Virus record (IMG/VR): IMGVR_UViG_3300002052_000001
Span: 1 to 64,000 of that record
DNA: 64,000 nucleotides
Reading direction: 5' to 3' (one strand)
Source: a virus
Part shown: piece by piece, positions 1 to 8,951 of the stretch
How the letters are laid out: each line of letters starts with the position of its first letter
How positions within the stretch are numbered: position 1 is the stretch's first letter
Position numbers and translations under genes: made by a program
The notes under the pieces: generated by a model
What the model saw: the letters and a program-made list of their open reading frames with translations, nothing else
The model's database searches: none
What the model was told of the DNA's origin: nothing

Positions 1-1242
1 CCGGACATTCCGGTCGGTATCCGGTCGACGGCATTGGAAACCCCTGTTCAGCCCACCTCTCTGTCGATCACCTACACCGACACGGCCGGAGTGGTTAGAA
101 CCATCACTGACGATGGCAACGGAAACCTGATCGGCGATATCGATCCGGCGGCTCCGGTGGGCTTCAATCAGGTCGACTACGAAAACGGCAAGTTCGCGTT
201 CAAGACGCTTGTAGCGGTATCAGCGGCCGAGACCTCGCACGCGACTCCGCCGACAGCTCTGGTTCCGGGCTCGAAGGTCGATGCTCAGCACTACGTGGAG
301 CCGGGCGACACCCTTAATGAAGACGATTTCTACGGCGGTTCAGACGGAACGGCGTCTATCGGCCGTAACGAGCTGACTGATCCGACGCTGAAAACGGCCA
401 GAGAGGGCATGTACGCCCTGTTGGTGCCCGATGAGCTGCTCAACATCGCCATTCCGGACGCGGCCGGGAACGTGACGATGGCGGTCGACCAGGTGGCCGA
501 AGCCGAGACCAACGGCAAGTGGTTCATTATCCTGGCCTCGCCGCCGGGCATGAACCCGCAGCAGGTCAAGGACTGGCGGCGTAACACGCTGGGCATTACC
601 AGCAGCTACGCGGCGCTGTACTACCCCTACATCACCATCGCGGATCCCGTAACGGACAACAGCCTGAATATCCCGCCCCAAGGTCATATCGCGGGCGTAT
701 ATGCGCGCACGGATGTGAATCGGAGCGTGGGCAAGGCTCCGGCAGGGACCAGGGACGGCGTGCTCAACTGGTCCACCGGCCTGGAACGCAGGCTGGAGTT
801 CGCCGAAATCGACACCTTTTTCCAGAGCCAGGTCAACGCTCTCATGGATACGCCGCAGACCGGCCGTGTGGTATGGGGTGCGCGCACGCTGGAGAGCCCG
901 CCGGGCGACTTCCAGTTCGTTCACGTGCGGCGGCTCTTCAACTTCCTGAAGGCGTCGATCTACAACAGCACCCACGGTTTCGTATTCGAGGACGTGGGCG
1001 CATCCCTGCGGGGTCGGATCCAGCTCAGCGTCGAAACTTTCCTGCTGGGGCTGTTCAACCAGGGGATCTTTGCGGGTACCAAGCCCAGTGAGGGCTTCCA
1101 GGTTATCTGTGACGAGACCAATAACCCGCCGGAGGTGGAGCAGGCGGGTGAGGTCATCTGCGATATATTCGTCGCTCCCAACAGGCCCGGCGAGTTTATC
1201 GTGTTCCGTATCCAGCAGATGTTCACGGCGATGGCGGCATAA
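1..1242 (+). CDS. contractile tail sheath protein (5' truncated by window edge)
   Basis: Forms the contractile outer tube of the tail. The frame is open from base 1 with no convincing start, so the N-terminus lies outside the window; an internal TTG at 34 is unlikely to be the true start. About 413 residues are visible. The C-terminal half has typical sheath features: a WRRNTLG segment, an ALYYPY strand followed by IPPQGHIAGVYARTD, the VWGARTL strand, and a C-terminal domain running FVHVRRLFNFLKASI then IVFRIQQMF. These resemble the conserved C-terminal domain of T4 gp18 / Mu / phiKZ-type sheaths. Tube, tape measure and baseplate genes downstream agree. The call rests on motif recognition only. 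Confidence 0.93.
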   Translation, partial: PDIPVGIRSTALETPVQPTSLSITYTDTAGVVRTITDDGNGNLIGDIDPAAPVGFNQVDYENGKFAFKTLVAVSAAETSHATPPTALVPGSKVDAQHYVEPGDTLNEDDFYGGSDGTASIGRNELTDPTLKTAREGMYALLVPDELLNIAIPDAAGNVTMAVDQVAEAETNGKWFIILASPPGMNPQQVKDWRRNTLGITSSYAALYYPYITIADPVTDNSLNIPPQGHIAGVYARTDVNRSVGKAPAGTRDGVLNWSTGLERRLEFAEIDTFFQSQVNALMDTPQTGRVVWGARTLESPPGDFQFVHVRRLFNFLKASIYNSTHGFVFEDVGASLRGRIQLSVETFLLGLFNQGIFAGTKPSEGFQVICDETNNPPEVEQAGEVICDIFVAPNRPGEFIVFRIQQMFTAMAA

Positions 1243-1313
1243 ACGGTTGTACTGAAACAAGGGCTTAGAGGTTTTTGGCGGTCGGACCGCCAGGAGAAAC
1301 AGCGAGGAAAAAA

Positions 1314-1718
1314 ATGGATGCAGCGATCACTCACACCGGGGCCATCAGCGACCCCATTTTTATTCCGGGACCGAACATCGAGGTGGCTTCCGGAGAAACC
1401 AAGAACTGGAACGACATCACCATCGGCGACCTCGATGGCAACGAGGTCATTAAGAGCCAGGTGGTAGCCGGGAACCTGTCGGTCTCCGTGACGCCGGATG
1501 CCAGGGACGCGGCGGTGGCGACCCAGGGCGCGCTCAACGCGGCGGCCAAGGAGATATATGCCTTCGTCGATCTGCCCACCGGGTACGAAGGCCGCACGGC
1601 TTTCTGTTCCAACGGTCGGAAGACCGGTGAGGGCGGAGGCGCTGGAACCGGCGTGCCGGTCTACTTCTCCAACGCCCAGTGGCGCAGATACTATGACGAT
1701 GCTCAGGTAACGACGTAG
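1314..1718 (+). CDS. hypothetical virion-associated protein
   Basis: 134 residues from ATG 1314, which follows a purine-rich AGCGAGGAAAAA leader; a longer reading from 1275 lacks a ribosome site. It has no membrane segment and no recognised motif. The sequence is rich in short beta-type stretches and ends in a Tyr-rich segment (YFSNAQWRRYYDD). It sits directly after the sheath and before a run of beta-rich adhesin-like genes, so a small virion or adhesin-base role is possible. I do not recognise the family. Confidence 0.7.
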   Translation: MDAAITHTGAISDPIFIPGPNIEVASGETKNWNDITIGDLDGNEVIKSQVVAGNLSVSVTPDARDAAVATQGALNAAAKEIYAFVDLPTGYEGRTAFCSNGRKTGEGGGAGTGVPVYFSNAQWRRYYDDAQVTT

Positions 1719-1764
1719 GCTGCCACCTTCCCTTTCCTCGCTTTCCTTCGGGAGGAGGTAGGCC

Positions 1765-2190
1765 GTGTCGGACCCTCAGTTCGTTGTAATTGAGCAGCGC
1801 ATCACAGCCGGTAACGACTGGGATGGGACGGTGCCGTTGACTACCCCCGACTTTACCACCAAGGGGGTCAAGAAGTTCCCGCCAGCAGCTCAGGGCGGTC
1901 TGTTCGTATTCGACTTTACCTCCTACTTCCTCAAGGAGATTCAGCAAATTGCTGTGGATTTCAATGGGGTCGGCAGCAAGAGCATCGTGATCCGGGGGCC
2001 GGGCGGCGCGGCCGATGATATCGAGATATTCAAGTCGACCGACCCCCTGGAGGTCAACATCCTCATCACTGACAAGTTTCAGCTCGCCCCGGACGAACAC
2101 ATCGTGATCATCTCCTCCGGCGCGGCCAACGCCATGTTCGCCAGAGTGATTGGGAGGCCCCTCCATCCAGAGCCTGCATCCATGACGTAG
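1765..2190 (+). CDS. hypothetical beta-rich virion protein
   Basis: 141 residues from GTG 1765, preceded by GGGAGGAGG at good spacing. Alternating hydrophobic strands (IVIRGPGG, VNILITDKF, HIVIISSGA) suggest a beta-sandwich, as in small tail-fibre or head-decoration proteins. Only 11 bases separate it from the next gene, so the two are probably co-transcribed and co-translated. No specific family is recognised. Confidence 0.7.
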   Translation: MSDPQFVVIEQRITAGNDWDGTVPLTTPDFTTKGVKKFPPAAQGGLFVFDFTSYFLKEIQQIAVDFNGVGSKSIVIRGPGGAADDIEIFKSTDPLEVNILITDKFQLAPDEHIVIISSGAANAMFARVIGRPLHPEPASMT

Positions 2191-2201
2191 GAGGTGTCTC
2201 C

Positions 2202-2612
2202 GTGCCGATATATGCCAATGGCAGAGACACCAGCCTGAGAATCTACGGGGCTAATCCTGGGGCCGGTGACGTGGGGGCCAAGAAGTTGAGGTTGGAATCT
2301 CCGACTGTCGCTGGGGAAGAAGACTCTTTCTACACTGAAAACGGCTTTACCGTTTCCCGGATAGTAGCAGCGATCCGAGGCTCCGCTTCGCCGTCGGTTA
2401 CGTGGACGGTGAGATTTGCGTCTACCCGTGATGCGGCAGGTACCGAGGTCAATATAGGAGGAGTAACCACTAACGATTTAAGTAACGGCAGCAGCATTAT
2501 CTTGTTCGACAATGCGGCCATTCCGGCCGATTCCTTTGTCTGGCTCGAAGTAACTGCCGTATCTGGTACGGTGGACGAGTTGGACGTGACCATTATTCCG
2601 ACGCTGGTGTAA
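2202..2612 (+). CDS. hypothetical beta-rich fibre-cassette protein
   Basis: 136 residues from GTG 2202 with TAGGAGGTG eight bases upstream. The body looks like one beta-sandwich: VTWTVRFASTRD, then a polar turn, then FVWLEVTAVSGTVDELDVTII at the C-terminus. The pattern (small ordered domain, strongly amphipathic strands, no cysteines) fits a receptor-binding or fibre-tip module. Codon use here is more A/T-rich than in the tail-tube genes, as is common for exchanged adhesin cassettes. Confidence 0.68.
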   Translation: MPIYANGRDTSLRIYGANPGAGDVGAKKLRLESPTVAGEEDSFYTENGFTVSRIVAAIRGSASPSVTWTVRFASTRDAAGTEVNIGGVTTNDLSNGSSIILFDNAAIPADSFVWLEVTAVSGTVDELDVTIIPTLV

Positions 2613-2615
2613 CGA

Positions 2616-3344
2616 GTGCCTCTTTATATTAACGGTCGTCTACAACCTGATCCAGGTGCCGCCTTGGGTGCCGTTACATATAAAGGGACCTGGGATGCAG
2701 CGGCTAACAATCCGGCGCTGGCCAGTGGTATTGGTGTTCAGGGGCACTACTATGTGGTGTCGGTTGCGGGGACTACCAATCTGGATGGCATCACCGATTG
2801 GCAGGTAGGGGATTGGGCCATTTTCAATGGGACGGTCTGGCAGAAAGTTGATAATACGGAGCCAGTTGCCATCAGAATCTATCCTCCGGGTGCAGTTGAT
2901 CCGGTGGCTCCGGCTCCGCAGAACGGCGATCTCTATTTCAATACCGTACTCCGTATGACGATGGAGTACGATTCGGTGCGCGGAAAGTGGTTGTCGGTTG
3001 AGGCTCAAACATTTGTTTTTGGAGCCAAGAAGGACACGGCCGCAGGCAGCTATTATGGAGGTACCGAGGGGCTGACGTTTTCAGCGACCAATGGATACGA
3101 CGCGAGGTTCAACGGAACCGTTGTGGCGATAGGCTATACCAGGGACGACACGGATGCGGCGACCTTTGAGATTATGGACGATGGGGCTTCTATTGCAACG
3201 CTGGCGTCGGCAGCTCAGAAAGGAGCAGACAATACTGTAAATGCTGATTTCGCTCAGCACAGCGTGTTAGCTGCTCGCAACCAGTCGGGCGGTAACGTGA
3301 CTACGGCCGTGCAGGGTTACTTTATCGTCAGGTGGAGAGTCTGA
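2616..3344 (+). CDS. tail fibre protein
   Basis: 242 residues from GTG 2616, four bases after the preceding stop and without its own strong ribosome site, so translation is probably coupled. Residues about 22-80 carry the widespread fibre motif with GTWDAAANNP, GVQGHYYVVSVAGTT, LDGITDWQVGDWAIFNGTVWQKVD. This recurs in fibre proteins of unrelated phages and marks an attachment or repeat module. The remainder is beta-rich with no enzymatic motif. Confidence 0.8.
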   Translation: MPLYINGRLQPDPGAALGAVTYKGTWDAAANNPALASGIGVQGHYYVVSVAGTTNLDGITDWQVGDWAIFNGTVWQKVDNTEPVAIRIYPPGAVDPVAPAPQNGDLYFNTVLRMTMEYDSVRGKWLSVEAQTFVFGAKKDTAAGSYYGGTEGLTFSATNGYDARFNGTVVAIGYTRDDTDAATFEIMDDGASIATLASAAQKGADNTVNADFAQHSVLAARNQSGGNVTTAVQGYFIVRWRV

Positions 3345-4996
3345 TGTCCACGATCATCATAGCTAAGAACCAGACGGCCGGTGATCTTCCGCTTAAGAAC
3401 CTGTCCGCGCCCGATGCCAAGATTCCGGCCAGCGGACAGGTAACTCTCACGGCCTATAACTTTGTCTGGGATATTCAGGAGGATGCAGAGCTTCTAGCTT
3501 ACATCAATGCTGGGGACGTACTCCTCAATGTCGATGGAAAGGACCTGAACAAGGAGGAGTCACTGAACGCGGCGTCTGCTCCGGCGATGGCGAAGAATAC
3601 CGACAACTTGCATGATACCCAACAGGAACCGACAGGCTTTCCCAACAGGACGGATTCCACGATCAGTCGGGTAGATGGTTCTCGAACTTTTACTGTTCAA
3701 CCGGCGGTTACCAGCTTTGATTTTTATATCGCCGGTAGCAAGTACACGAAGACGGCAGCACAGAACAGGACATGGCCCGACGCTGAGGGTATTCACTACT
3801 TCTATTTTGATACAGCGGGGGTTCTCCAGACTACTCAAGCCTTTACGGACGACCTCATTTTGAAATACGCGCTTGTGGCGCTGCTTTACTGGGATTTTAC
3901 CAATAAGGCTTCGATCCTTTTTGCCGACGAGCGTCATGGCATTCAGATGAATGGTGAGACGCACCTGCATTTGCATTTCTCATTCGGTGCTCGGTGGACC
4001 GATGGCCTTGCTTTACAAGGCATTACGGCCGATGGTGATGGAAGCAGTAACGGTCATGCGCAATTTGCCGTACAGGATGGAGCGATTCGAGATGAGGATC
4101 TGCTTTTTTCAATTGTAAACGGTAGTCCTCAGACCCTTTCTCCGACGGCGCAGATTCCAATTTATTATCGTAGCGGAGCGGCTGGTGATTGGCGCAAAAA
4201 GACGGCGGATTCGTTTCCTGTTATTTACCAGGGAACGGCAGGATATCCGGCGGCTCAGCGGCTTCCCTACAACAGTTACCTGGGTGGGGTCTGGGGTCTA
4301 ACAGAGGTAGCGAATGCAAACTTTGTTTGCGTTTTGTTTTTTGGAACGAACAACCTCAGTGAGCCGTTTGTTGGCATTCAAGGGCAGCAATTCTATTCCA
4401 CTGTTTCGGATGCAAGGGCTGGCGCTCAAGTAGAAATCAGGAATGTAATTTTGAGCGGACTGCCTACGCCGGAGATGGTACCGATAGGCGTTGTCATTTT
4501 CCAGACAGCTACTGCTTATTCCAACACCCCAAAGGCTCGGATCCGTAGCGATGGAACAGGCGCTGCTTATGTTGATCTCAGAAGGACCGACCTTGTTGGG
4601 GTGCCTGGTGGAGGTGGTACCGGTGGAATCTTCGGGGCTGATTACCAAAGAGCGCAGTCGCTGGGAGAGCAGAACACGTCTCTCCTCGCCTATCAGGACA
4701 AGGTTACCCTGGTTGTTCCCGCGAGGACCGGAACCTATCGTGTGGCTTATAGCGCGATGGTAAAAAACTCTGATAAAAGGGGGCAGGTGCGTCTTTACAA
4801 TGTGACGGACGCTGTAACATTAGAGGAAATTCCGTTTAGAGTGAAGGATAGCAACGATAGGTACGACCAGTATGGGAGTGCATGGGAGATTGTCTTTACT
4901 GGGGTGGCTAAAACGTTCAAGATTCAGTGGCAAAGCCTGGATGGAAACGCGCAATACATAAAGAACGCCTATATTGAAATTTGGAGGGTCTATTGA
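3344..4996 (+). CDS. tail fibre / receptor-binding protein
   Basis: 550 residues. ATG 3344 shares its A with the preceding TGA, and the next gene starts on this gene's stop in the same way, giving a coupled chain. The N-terminal 60 residues (ending near DVLLNVDGKDLN) look like an attachment segment. The centre holds a His-rich strand THLHLHFSFG. The C-terminal 120 residues form a predicted jelly-roll ending in AYIEIWRVY, a terminal pattern seen in many phage fibres. Host recognition is the likely role. Confidence 0.8.
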   Translation: MSTIIIAKNQTAGDLPLKNLSAPDAKIPASGQVTLTAYNFVWDIQEDAELLAYINAGDVLLNVDGKDLNKEESLNAASAPAMAKNTDNLHDTQQEPTGFPNRTDSTISRVDGSRTFTVQPAVTSFDFYIAGSKYTKTAAQNRTWPDAEGIHYFYFDTAGVLQTTQAFTDDLILKYALVALLYWDFTNKASILFADERHGIQMNGETHLHLHFSFGARWTDGLALQGITADGDGSSNGHAQFAVQDGAIRDEDLLFSIVNGSPQTLSPTAQIPIYYRSGAAGDWRKKTADSFPVIYQGTAGYPAAQRLPYNSYLGGVWGLTEVANANFVCVLFFGTNNLSEPFVGIQGQQFYSTVSDARAGAQVEIRNVILSGLPTPEMVPIGVVIFQTATAYSNTPKARIRSDGTGAAYVDLRRTDLVGVPGGGGTGGIFGADYQRAQSLGEQNTSLLAYQDKVTLVVPARTGTYRVAYSAMVKNSDKRGQVRLYNVTDAVTLEEIPFRVKDSNDRYDQYGSAWEIVFTGVAKTFKIQWQSLDGNAQYIKNAYIEIWRVY

Positions 4997-5634
4997 TGGC
5001 CAGCATTTTTAATTACACCATCAGCGAGGACGTGATTTCCGGGAAGGTCGATTCGGACAGGCTTATCCAGGAAATTGGTTTGAGCGCCATCACTATTGCG
5101 TTAGATGGTGTCAATGTGAACGGCGATGCCCTCACAGTTCAGTTCAAGGCTGACTTGCCTGCGGCCGACAAGACTCTTCTCGATGGAGACACCACGAATC
5201 CGTGTGGGGGCATTATCGGCAATCACTCGGGCCTCCCGTTGCCGGATGATGTGGTGTCCTACGTCAGGGCGTGTCCTACCGATAACAAGAACAAGCATCT
5301 TTTTATTAAGGGTGTGCAGTTCGACGCTGCTCTGAACACCGACACTAATAACGACTATGCGCTGCCCGAAGCGATGGCTTTGCAAGGGGCTTTGGCGGAA
5401 GTAAAAGATTTTACCGACGGGGACTACGTTGAACTTTTCGTTTTGAATGGGTCTGATGCCGTTGTGGGACAGTATGGTGAAACAGTTTATATTCCGCCGT
5501 CGGGGAAGGTTGGGGCTGTTTCTGAGGGGTCCACCTCCATTCCTACTGGGTTCAAACTTAGAGCCAAATACCATTCAGTGGCGACGGAAGGGACGCAGCC
5601 GAAGATCACGGTTGCTTATCGGCTTTGGAAGTGA
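4996..5634 (+). CDS. fibre-cassette structural protein
   Basis: 212 residues from ATG 4996, overlapping the fibre stop by one base. The sequence is beta-rich and Asp/Thr/Asn-rich, ending ITVAYRLWK, similar in style to the C-terminus of the upstream fibre. It could be a fibre-tip partner or a second subunit of the same appendage. No catalytic or metal motif is visible. Its stop again overlaps the start of the phospholipase gene, so all five cassette genes appear to be translated as one chain. Confidence 0.68.
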   Translation: MASIFNYTISEDVISGKVDSDRLIQEIGLSAITIALDGVNVNGDALTVQFKADLPAADKTLLDGDTTNPCGGIIGNHSGLPLPDDVVSYVRACPTDNKNKHLFIKGVQFDAALNTDTNNDYALPEAMALQGALAEVKDFTDGDYVELFVLNGSDAVVGQYGETVYIPPSGKVGAVSEGSTSIPTGFKLRAKYHSVATEGTQPKITVAYRLWK

Positions 5635-6491
5635 TGCGGGGACTTGCGCTCAGCGGTGGGGGGTCTAGGGGTCAGTTCCACGTGGGAGTGGTTGACCACC
5701 TTCTGGGTGACCTGCGGACCGAGTACGATGCCTATGCGGGCGTGAGTGTGGGCGCACTGGTGGGCTCCTTCCTGACTCAGTATAAGACGGGTGAGGAGAT
5801 GCAGGCCGCCCAGGATCTAAAGGACCTGTTCACGCCGATTCAGGACCCCGACATCTGGAAGAGCTGGTTTCTGTTTGGCAAGGTCAGCATTTGGAAGTCG
5901 AGCGCGCTCAATAGCAAGCCCCTTCAAGAATTGGTGAAGAAGACGCTGGACGAGGAAAGGGTCCGGGCATCCGGCAAGAAGCTCCGGATCGGCGCGGTGT
6001 CGCTGGATACCACCAGCTACCGGCTGTTTGATGAGACCTACAGCCCGTTGGCGGAGGCGGTCTTGGCATCGGCCAGCTACCCGGCTTTCTTCGAGCCCAT
6101 TCAGACCGACGGCCAGCTCTGGACCGATGGCGGCGTGCGGCACGTGACGCCGGTGAAGGCCCTTATCGATCTGGGCTGTGATGAAATCGATGTGTCAATC
6201 TGCCATCCGCCCAAGCCGACGGCGAAGTTCGAGCGTAACCCGGATTGGCCAGATGTGGCCATACGTTCTATCGACGTGATGAGTGATCAGCTTACCTGGG
6301 TAGACGCGAAGTACGCCCAGCTTCTGACCCGGCTGCTGGAGTACGAAGAGATCGAGGGCAAAAAGAAGATCAAGCTCCGGATAATTCATGCCGCGCATTT
6401 GCTGAATGACGATCCGCTGCACTTCGATCCCCATGAGGCGGTAAAGATTCAGAAGGAGGGGTATGACGCAGCGAAGAGCCTGGAGGCATGA
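5634..6491 (+). CDS. patatin-like phospholipase
   Basis: 285 residues from ATG 5634. All patatin hallmarks are visible: oxyanion-hole GGGSRG at residues 8-13, nucleophile elbow GVSVG with Ser38, and the second catalytic residue in DGG at Asp165. This is the Ser-Asp dyad of bacterial and viral patatin lipases, which hydrolyse phospholipid acyl chains. There is no signal peptide. The position between fibre and tube genes implies late expression. It may be a virion component acting on host membrane, or an effector made late. The family call is firm; the target lipid is unknown. Confidence 0.9.
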   Translation: MRGLALSGGGSRGQFHVGVVDHLLGDLRTEYDAYAGVSVGALVGSFLTQYKTGEEMQAAQDLKDLFTPIQDPDIWKSWFLFGKVSIWKSSALNSKPLQELVKKTLDEERVRASGKKLRIGAVSLDTTSYRLFDETYSPLAEAVLASASYPAFFEPIQTDGQLWTDGGVRHVTPVKALIDLGCDEIDVSICHPPKPTAKFERNPDWPDVAIRSIDVMSDQLTWVDAKYAQLLTRLLEYEEIEGKKKIKLRIIHAAHLLNDDPLHFDPHEAVKIQKEGYDAAKSLEA

Positions 6492-6538
6492 CCTAAAAGT
6501 AGCCTCCTCTGAGAGGGGTGTGATAGAAAGGACCGAAG

Positions 6539-7111
6539 ATGGGAATCGCAAAACAGCTTGAAGAGGCCATATATGATGAGCCGATGGCGGTTCGATCGGA
6601 GCCGTTGGACGAGATGGGGTTCATCGTCAAGCTGATGCGGCTGCGGCACGACAACTATCCGGGCCGCGATGCTCACGGAGTGCTGCCTCTGGTCGTGGTG
6701 GGCCATGAGTCGATGGATCAGCCGCGCTGGAGCAACTGGATTCGGGAAAATGCCGTGGCCCACTTTGGCCCGGCCTATGCCGAAAAACTGGTCCAAAACG
6801 GTATCGAGTTGAAGGAGATGATGCCCCAGGCCGGATTCGGACGTGTGATGCGGGACAGTGGAACCCGGTCGGCCGAGCGCAATTACAGCTACCTGGACCG
6901 GGCCGGGGAGATCCTGGTGATGGTCGAGAAGTGGCCCAGTCTCTACAACCTCATCGCGGATGAAATGGCGGAACAGGAGATGACGCTCCGCGAGTTCGTG
7001 AACAGAGTTCGGAATTTGCCTTCGCCCCTGGAGCTGGGGAGAGGCGCAGATACCACCCTGGGAGATCTTTTACCGCCGCTGGACGGGATGATTCTTCCGG
7101 GTGAAAGGTAG
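6539..7111 (+). CDS. hypothetical protein, possible tail completion or tube-associated factor
   Basis: 190 residues from ATG 6539 after AAAGGACCGAAG. Mostly helical, with Arg-rich amphipathic stretches, a segment FGPAYAEKLVQNGIELKEMM and a C-terminal LREFVNRVRNLPSPLEL helix. No cysteine cluster, membrane segment or known catalytic motif. It precedes the two tube-like genes, a position where tail chaperones or completion proteins often lie, but I do not recognise the family. Confidence 0.72.
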   Translation: MGIAKQLEEAIYDEPMAVRSEPLDEMGFIVKLMRLRHDNYPGRDAHGVLPLVVVGHESMDQPRWSNWIRENAVAHFGPAYAEKLVQNGIELKEMMPQAGFGRVMRDSGTRSAERNYSYLDRAGEILVMVEKWPSLYNLIADEMAEQEMTLREFVNRVRNLPSPLELGRGADTTLGDLLPPLDGMILPGER

Positions 7112-7129
7112 GAGAAGCAGGAGGAGATC

Positions 7130-7693
7130 ATGGCAAGAGCGATGGCGACAGATCCACTTCATGCGTTCCGGTATCACGTCCGGGCGAGTGCGGTGCCAGG
7201 TATTGCGGACGATCCGTTGCAACCGGCGGCGGGTTACGGGGTCGGCCTGGAGGCCGAAGCTGGATTCCAGGCAGCAACGTCTCCGGAACTGACGATAGAG
7301 ACTTCGGAGTATCGAGAGGGGATCAAGACATACACTCAGAAGTATTCCGGTATTCCATCTACCAACACCTTGACGCTCAGCAGAGGTGTGGCGAGGTACG
7401 ACACGGCGTTCTACGTGTGGGCTATCGCGGCGGCCGAAGGGCGCGAGTATCGAACCGATCTCGTCTATTATCACGCTATGAGACAAGGGCGGTCCTATCC
7501 TTTCGACGCGGCCAACGATTTTACGATGCAGAATTCCAAGGTGTACATCTGTCGAGAGGCGATACCGGCTCGCGTCAAACTCGCTGGAGACCTGGATGCC
7601 AGCACCTCGGATGTCAGCCTGGCAGAGGTGGATGTCGATTACGAAAGGCCGGAGATTTATACCCCGCCTGGTGTTCAAGCATCCTTGCCGTAG
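7130..7693 (+). CDS. tail tube protein (gp19-like)
   Basis: 187 residues from ATG 7130 after GGAGGAGATC. It shows the contractile-tail tube pattern: an N-terminal FRYHVRA strand, TYTQKYSGIPSTNTLTLSRGV in the middle, then a YDTAFYVW helix, and a C-terminal strand ending with the late-residue motif ASTSDVSLAEVDVDYE. The equivalent SRGxxxYDxxxYxW block is repeated in the next gene. Expected to polymerise inside the sheath. Confidence 0.85.
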   Translation: MARAMATDPLHAFRYHVRASAVPGIADDPLQPAAGYGVGLEAEAGFQAATSPELTIETSEYREGIKTYTQKYSGIPSTNTLTLSRGVARYDTAFYVWAIAAAEGREYRTDLVYYHAMRQGRSYPFDAANDFTMQNSKVYICREAIPARVKLAGDLDASTSDVSLAEVDVDYERPEIYTPPGVQASLP

Positions 7694-7735
7694 TCGCCAG
7701 GATTTTGTGGCCTGCTGGCCACCTGGAGGCTGACG

Positions 7736-8422
7736 GTGCCCCGCGAGAGGCTTGAGGACGTACTTCAGGTTTTCAACTTCTGGCTGTTTGATGCCGGGGT
7801 GATGGGGGGCAATATCCTGTTTCCGGTGCTCGATCCGTCGTTGGCGTTCAGCGCCATCACCGCGCCGGAGATCACCACCGAGCTGCGCGATATCCAGCCA
7901 GGCAACTGGGAGTACAAGCGCCGGGTGGTCAAGACCGCCGACGCCGGGCCGATTACCCTTTCCCGTGGGGCGCGCTTTTACGACTCCGATATGTATAACT
8001 GGATCACCAGGGCCATCCGGGGGGAGGATCCCTCCAGGAGGACCTTGTTTCTGATCCACTTTTTAGGGTTGCGGAGTGGCGGAACTGCGCAGCTTGCAGT
8101 AGGGGCTGCGGTCGGGGCTGCTGCTGGTTTGGCCACCAGCGGCCTGGCTGGAGGGGTTACCGGAGCAGCCGGAGGAGCTATTCTGGCGAGTTTTATTGAG
8201 GATCGAATCCCCGGCCGGTGCTGGTCGCTGCACGACTGCGTGCCGACCAGGTACAAAGCGGGTTCGGATTTTGACGCTTCGGCCAGCGATGTCTCGATTG
8301 TGGAGCTTGAAGTGCAGCCGGAGTACGTCCAGGAGGTTACGGTTTCGACCATCGCTCCGGGGATTTCTGGGGCGGTCGGGGCTGTAACCGGTGCGGTCAA
8401 TGTTGCTAGTGGGATTTTCTGA
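7736..8422 (+). CDS. second tail-tube-like protein with Ala/Gly-rich hydrophobic insertion
   Basis: 228 residues from GTG 7736. It shares the tube signature with the preceding gene: an N-terminal FNFWLFD strand, LSRGARFYDSDMYNWI, and near the end DASASDVSIVELEV. It may form a tube-initiation ring or a tube-tip protein. Residues about 115-155 form an unusual Ala/Gly-rich hydrophobic insert (GAAVGAAAGLATSG, GAAGGAILASFI) that could cross or disturb a membrane. A short perfect hairpin (GTGGCC-tgct-GGCCAC, 7707-7722) lies just upstream of the start. Confidence 0.78.
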   Translation: MPRERLEDVLQVFNFWLFDAGVMGGNILFPVLDPSLAFSAITAPEITTELRDIQPGNWEYKRRVVKTADAGPITLSRGARFYDSDMYNWITRAIRGEDPSRRTLFLIHFLGLRSGGTAQLAVGAAVGAAAGLATSGLAGGVTGAAGGAILASFIEDRIPGRCWSLHDCVPTRYKAGSDFDASASDVSIVELEVQPEYVQEVTVSTIAPGISGAVGAVTGAVNVASGIF

Positions 8423-8556
8423 TGGATGAGCTGATGGCAACAGTAGGAGATGCACCGGACACGCTGACAGCCGTGGTGGAAGAAAGCGACCAGGGCTTGG
8501 AGGCCATAGTCGGCGACGCGCCCGACACTCTGACGGCCACCGTGGAGGATTGCTGA
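8422..8556 (+). CDS. 44-residue acidic protein with two tandem 16-residue repeats
   Basis: ATG 8422 overlaps the preceding stop by one base, and its own TGA overlaps the next ATG by one base, so it sits exactly in the translational chain. The product contains the repeat VGDAPDTLTA-V-VEE then VGDAPDTLTA-T-VED. The two DNA copies differ mostly at third codon positions, which is good evidence that the peptide is translated and under selection. It is acidic with a single Cys at the C-terminus. Function unknown. Confidence 0.7.
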   Translation: MDELMATVGDAPDTLTAVVEESDQGLEAIVGDAPDTLTATVEDC

Positions 8557-8933
8557 TGGCCTATCCCCCGAATTTACTGAACAGCTTGCGCGTGGTGAAG
8601 GGACAGAGCAAGTCCTTCCAGATCACCATCAAAAAGAAGAGTGGGGCCAAGCCTAAGCTGGCCAGCGGGGTGCGGCTTATTTTTACGGCGTTCCGGGGTA
8701 GCACGGTATTTTTTACCAAGACCACGGATTCCGGCGGCGGCATCGAGATCATCGACAGGGAAAATGGTGTGGCGATTCTAACGCTGGAAGTTGCGGATAC
8801 CGAGAAGCTGGAAACCGGTGCGAATCAGTACGAATTGTGGGTGGACCACGGCGAGACTCCTCCTCGCCGTGAGACGCTGGTGGAGAAGGCGGAGCTGTTC
8901 GCTACAGAGAGCGTGACGAATTTCAATTCGTGA
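8556..8933 (+). CDS. hypothetical beta-sandwich virion protein
   Basis: 125 residues from ATG 8556. It begins with a strand-rich stretch (LRVVKGQSKSFQITIKKKSG), continues with VRLIFTAF and VAILTLEV, and ends YELWVDHGETPPRRETLVEKAELF. The layout resembles small Ig-like or baseplate-upper-type N-terminal domains in phage structural operons, where a strand-turn-strand set ends with a polar C-terminal helix. This is a resemblance by pattern only. Confidence 0.65.
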   Translation: MAYPPNLLNSLRVVKGQSKSFQITIKKKSGAKPKLASGVRLIFTAFRGSTVFFTKTTDSGGGIEIIDRENGVAILTLEVADTEKLETGANQYELWVDHGETPPRRETLVEKAELFATESVTNFNS

Positions 8934-8951
8934 TGATAGGCTGAAAAGCAA

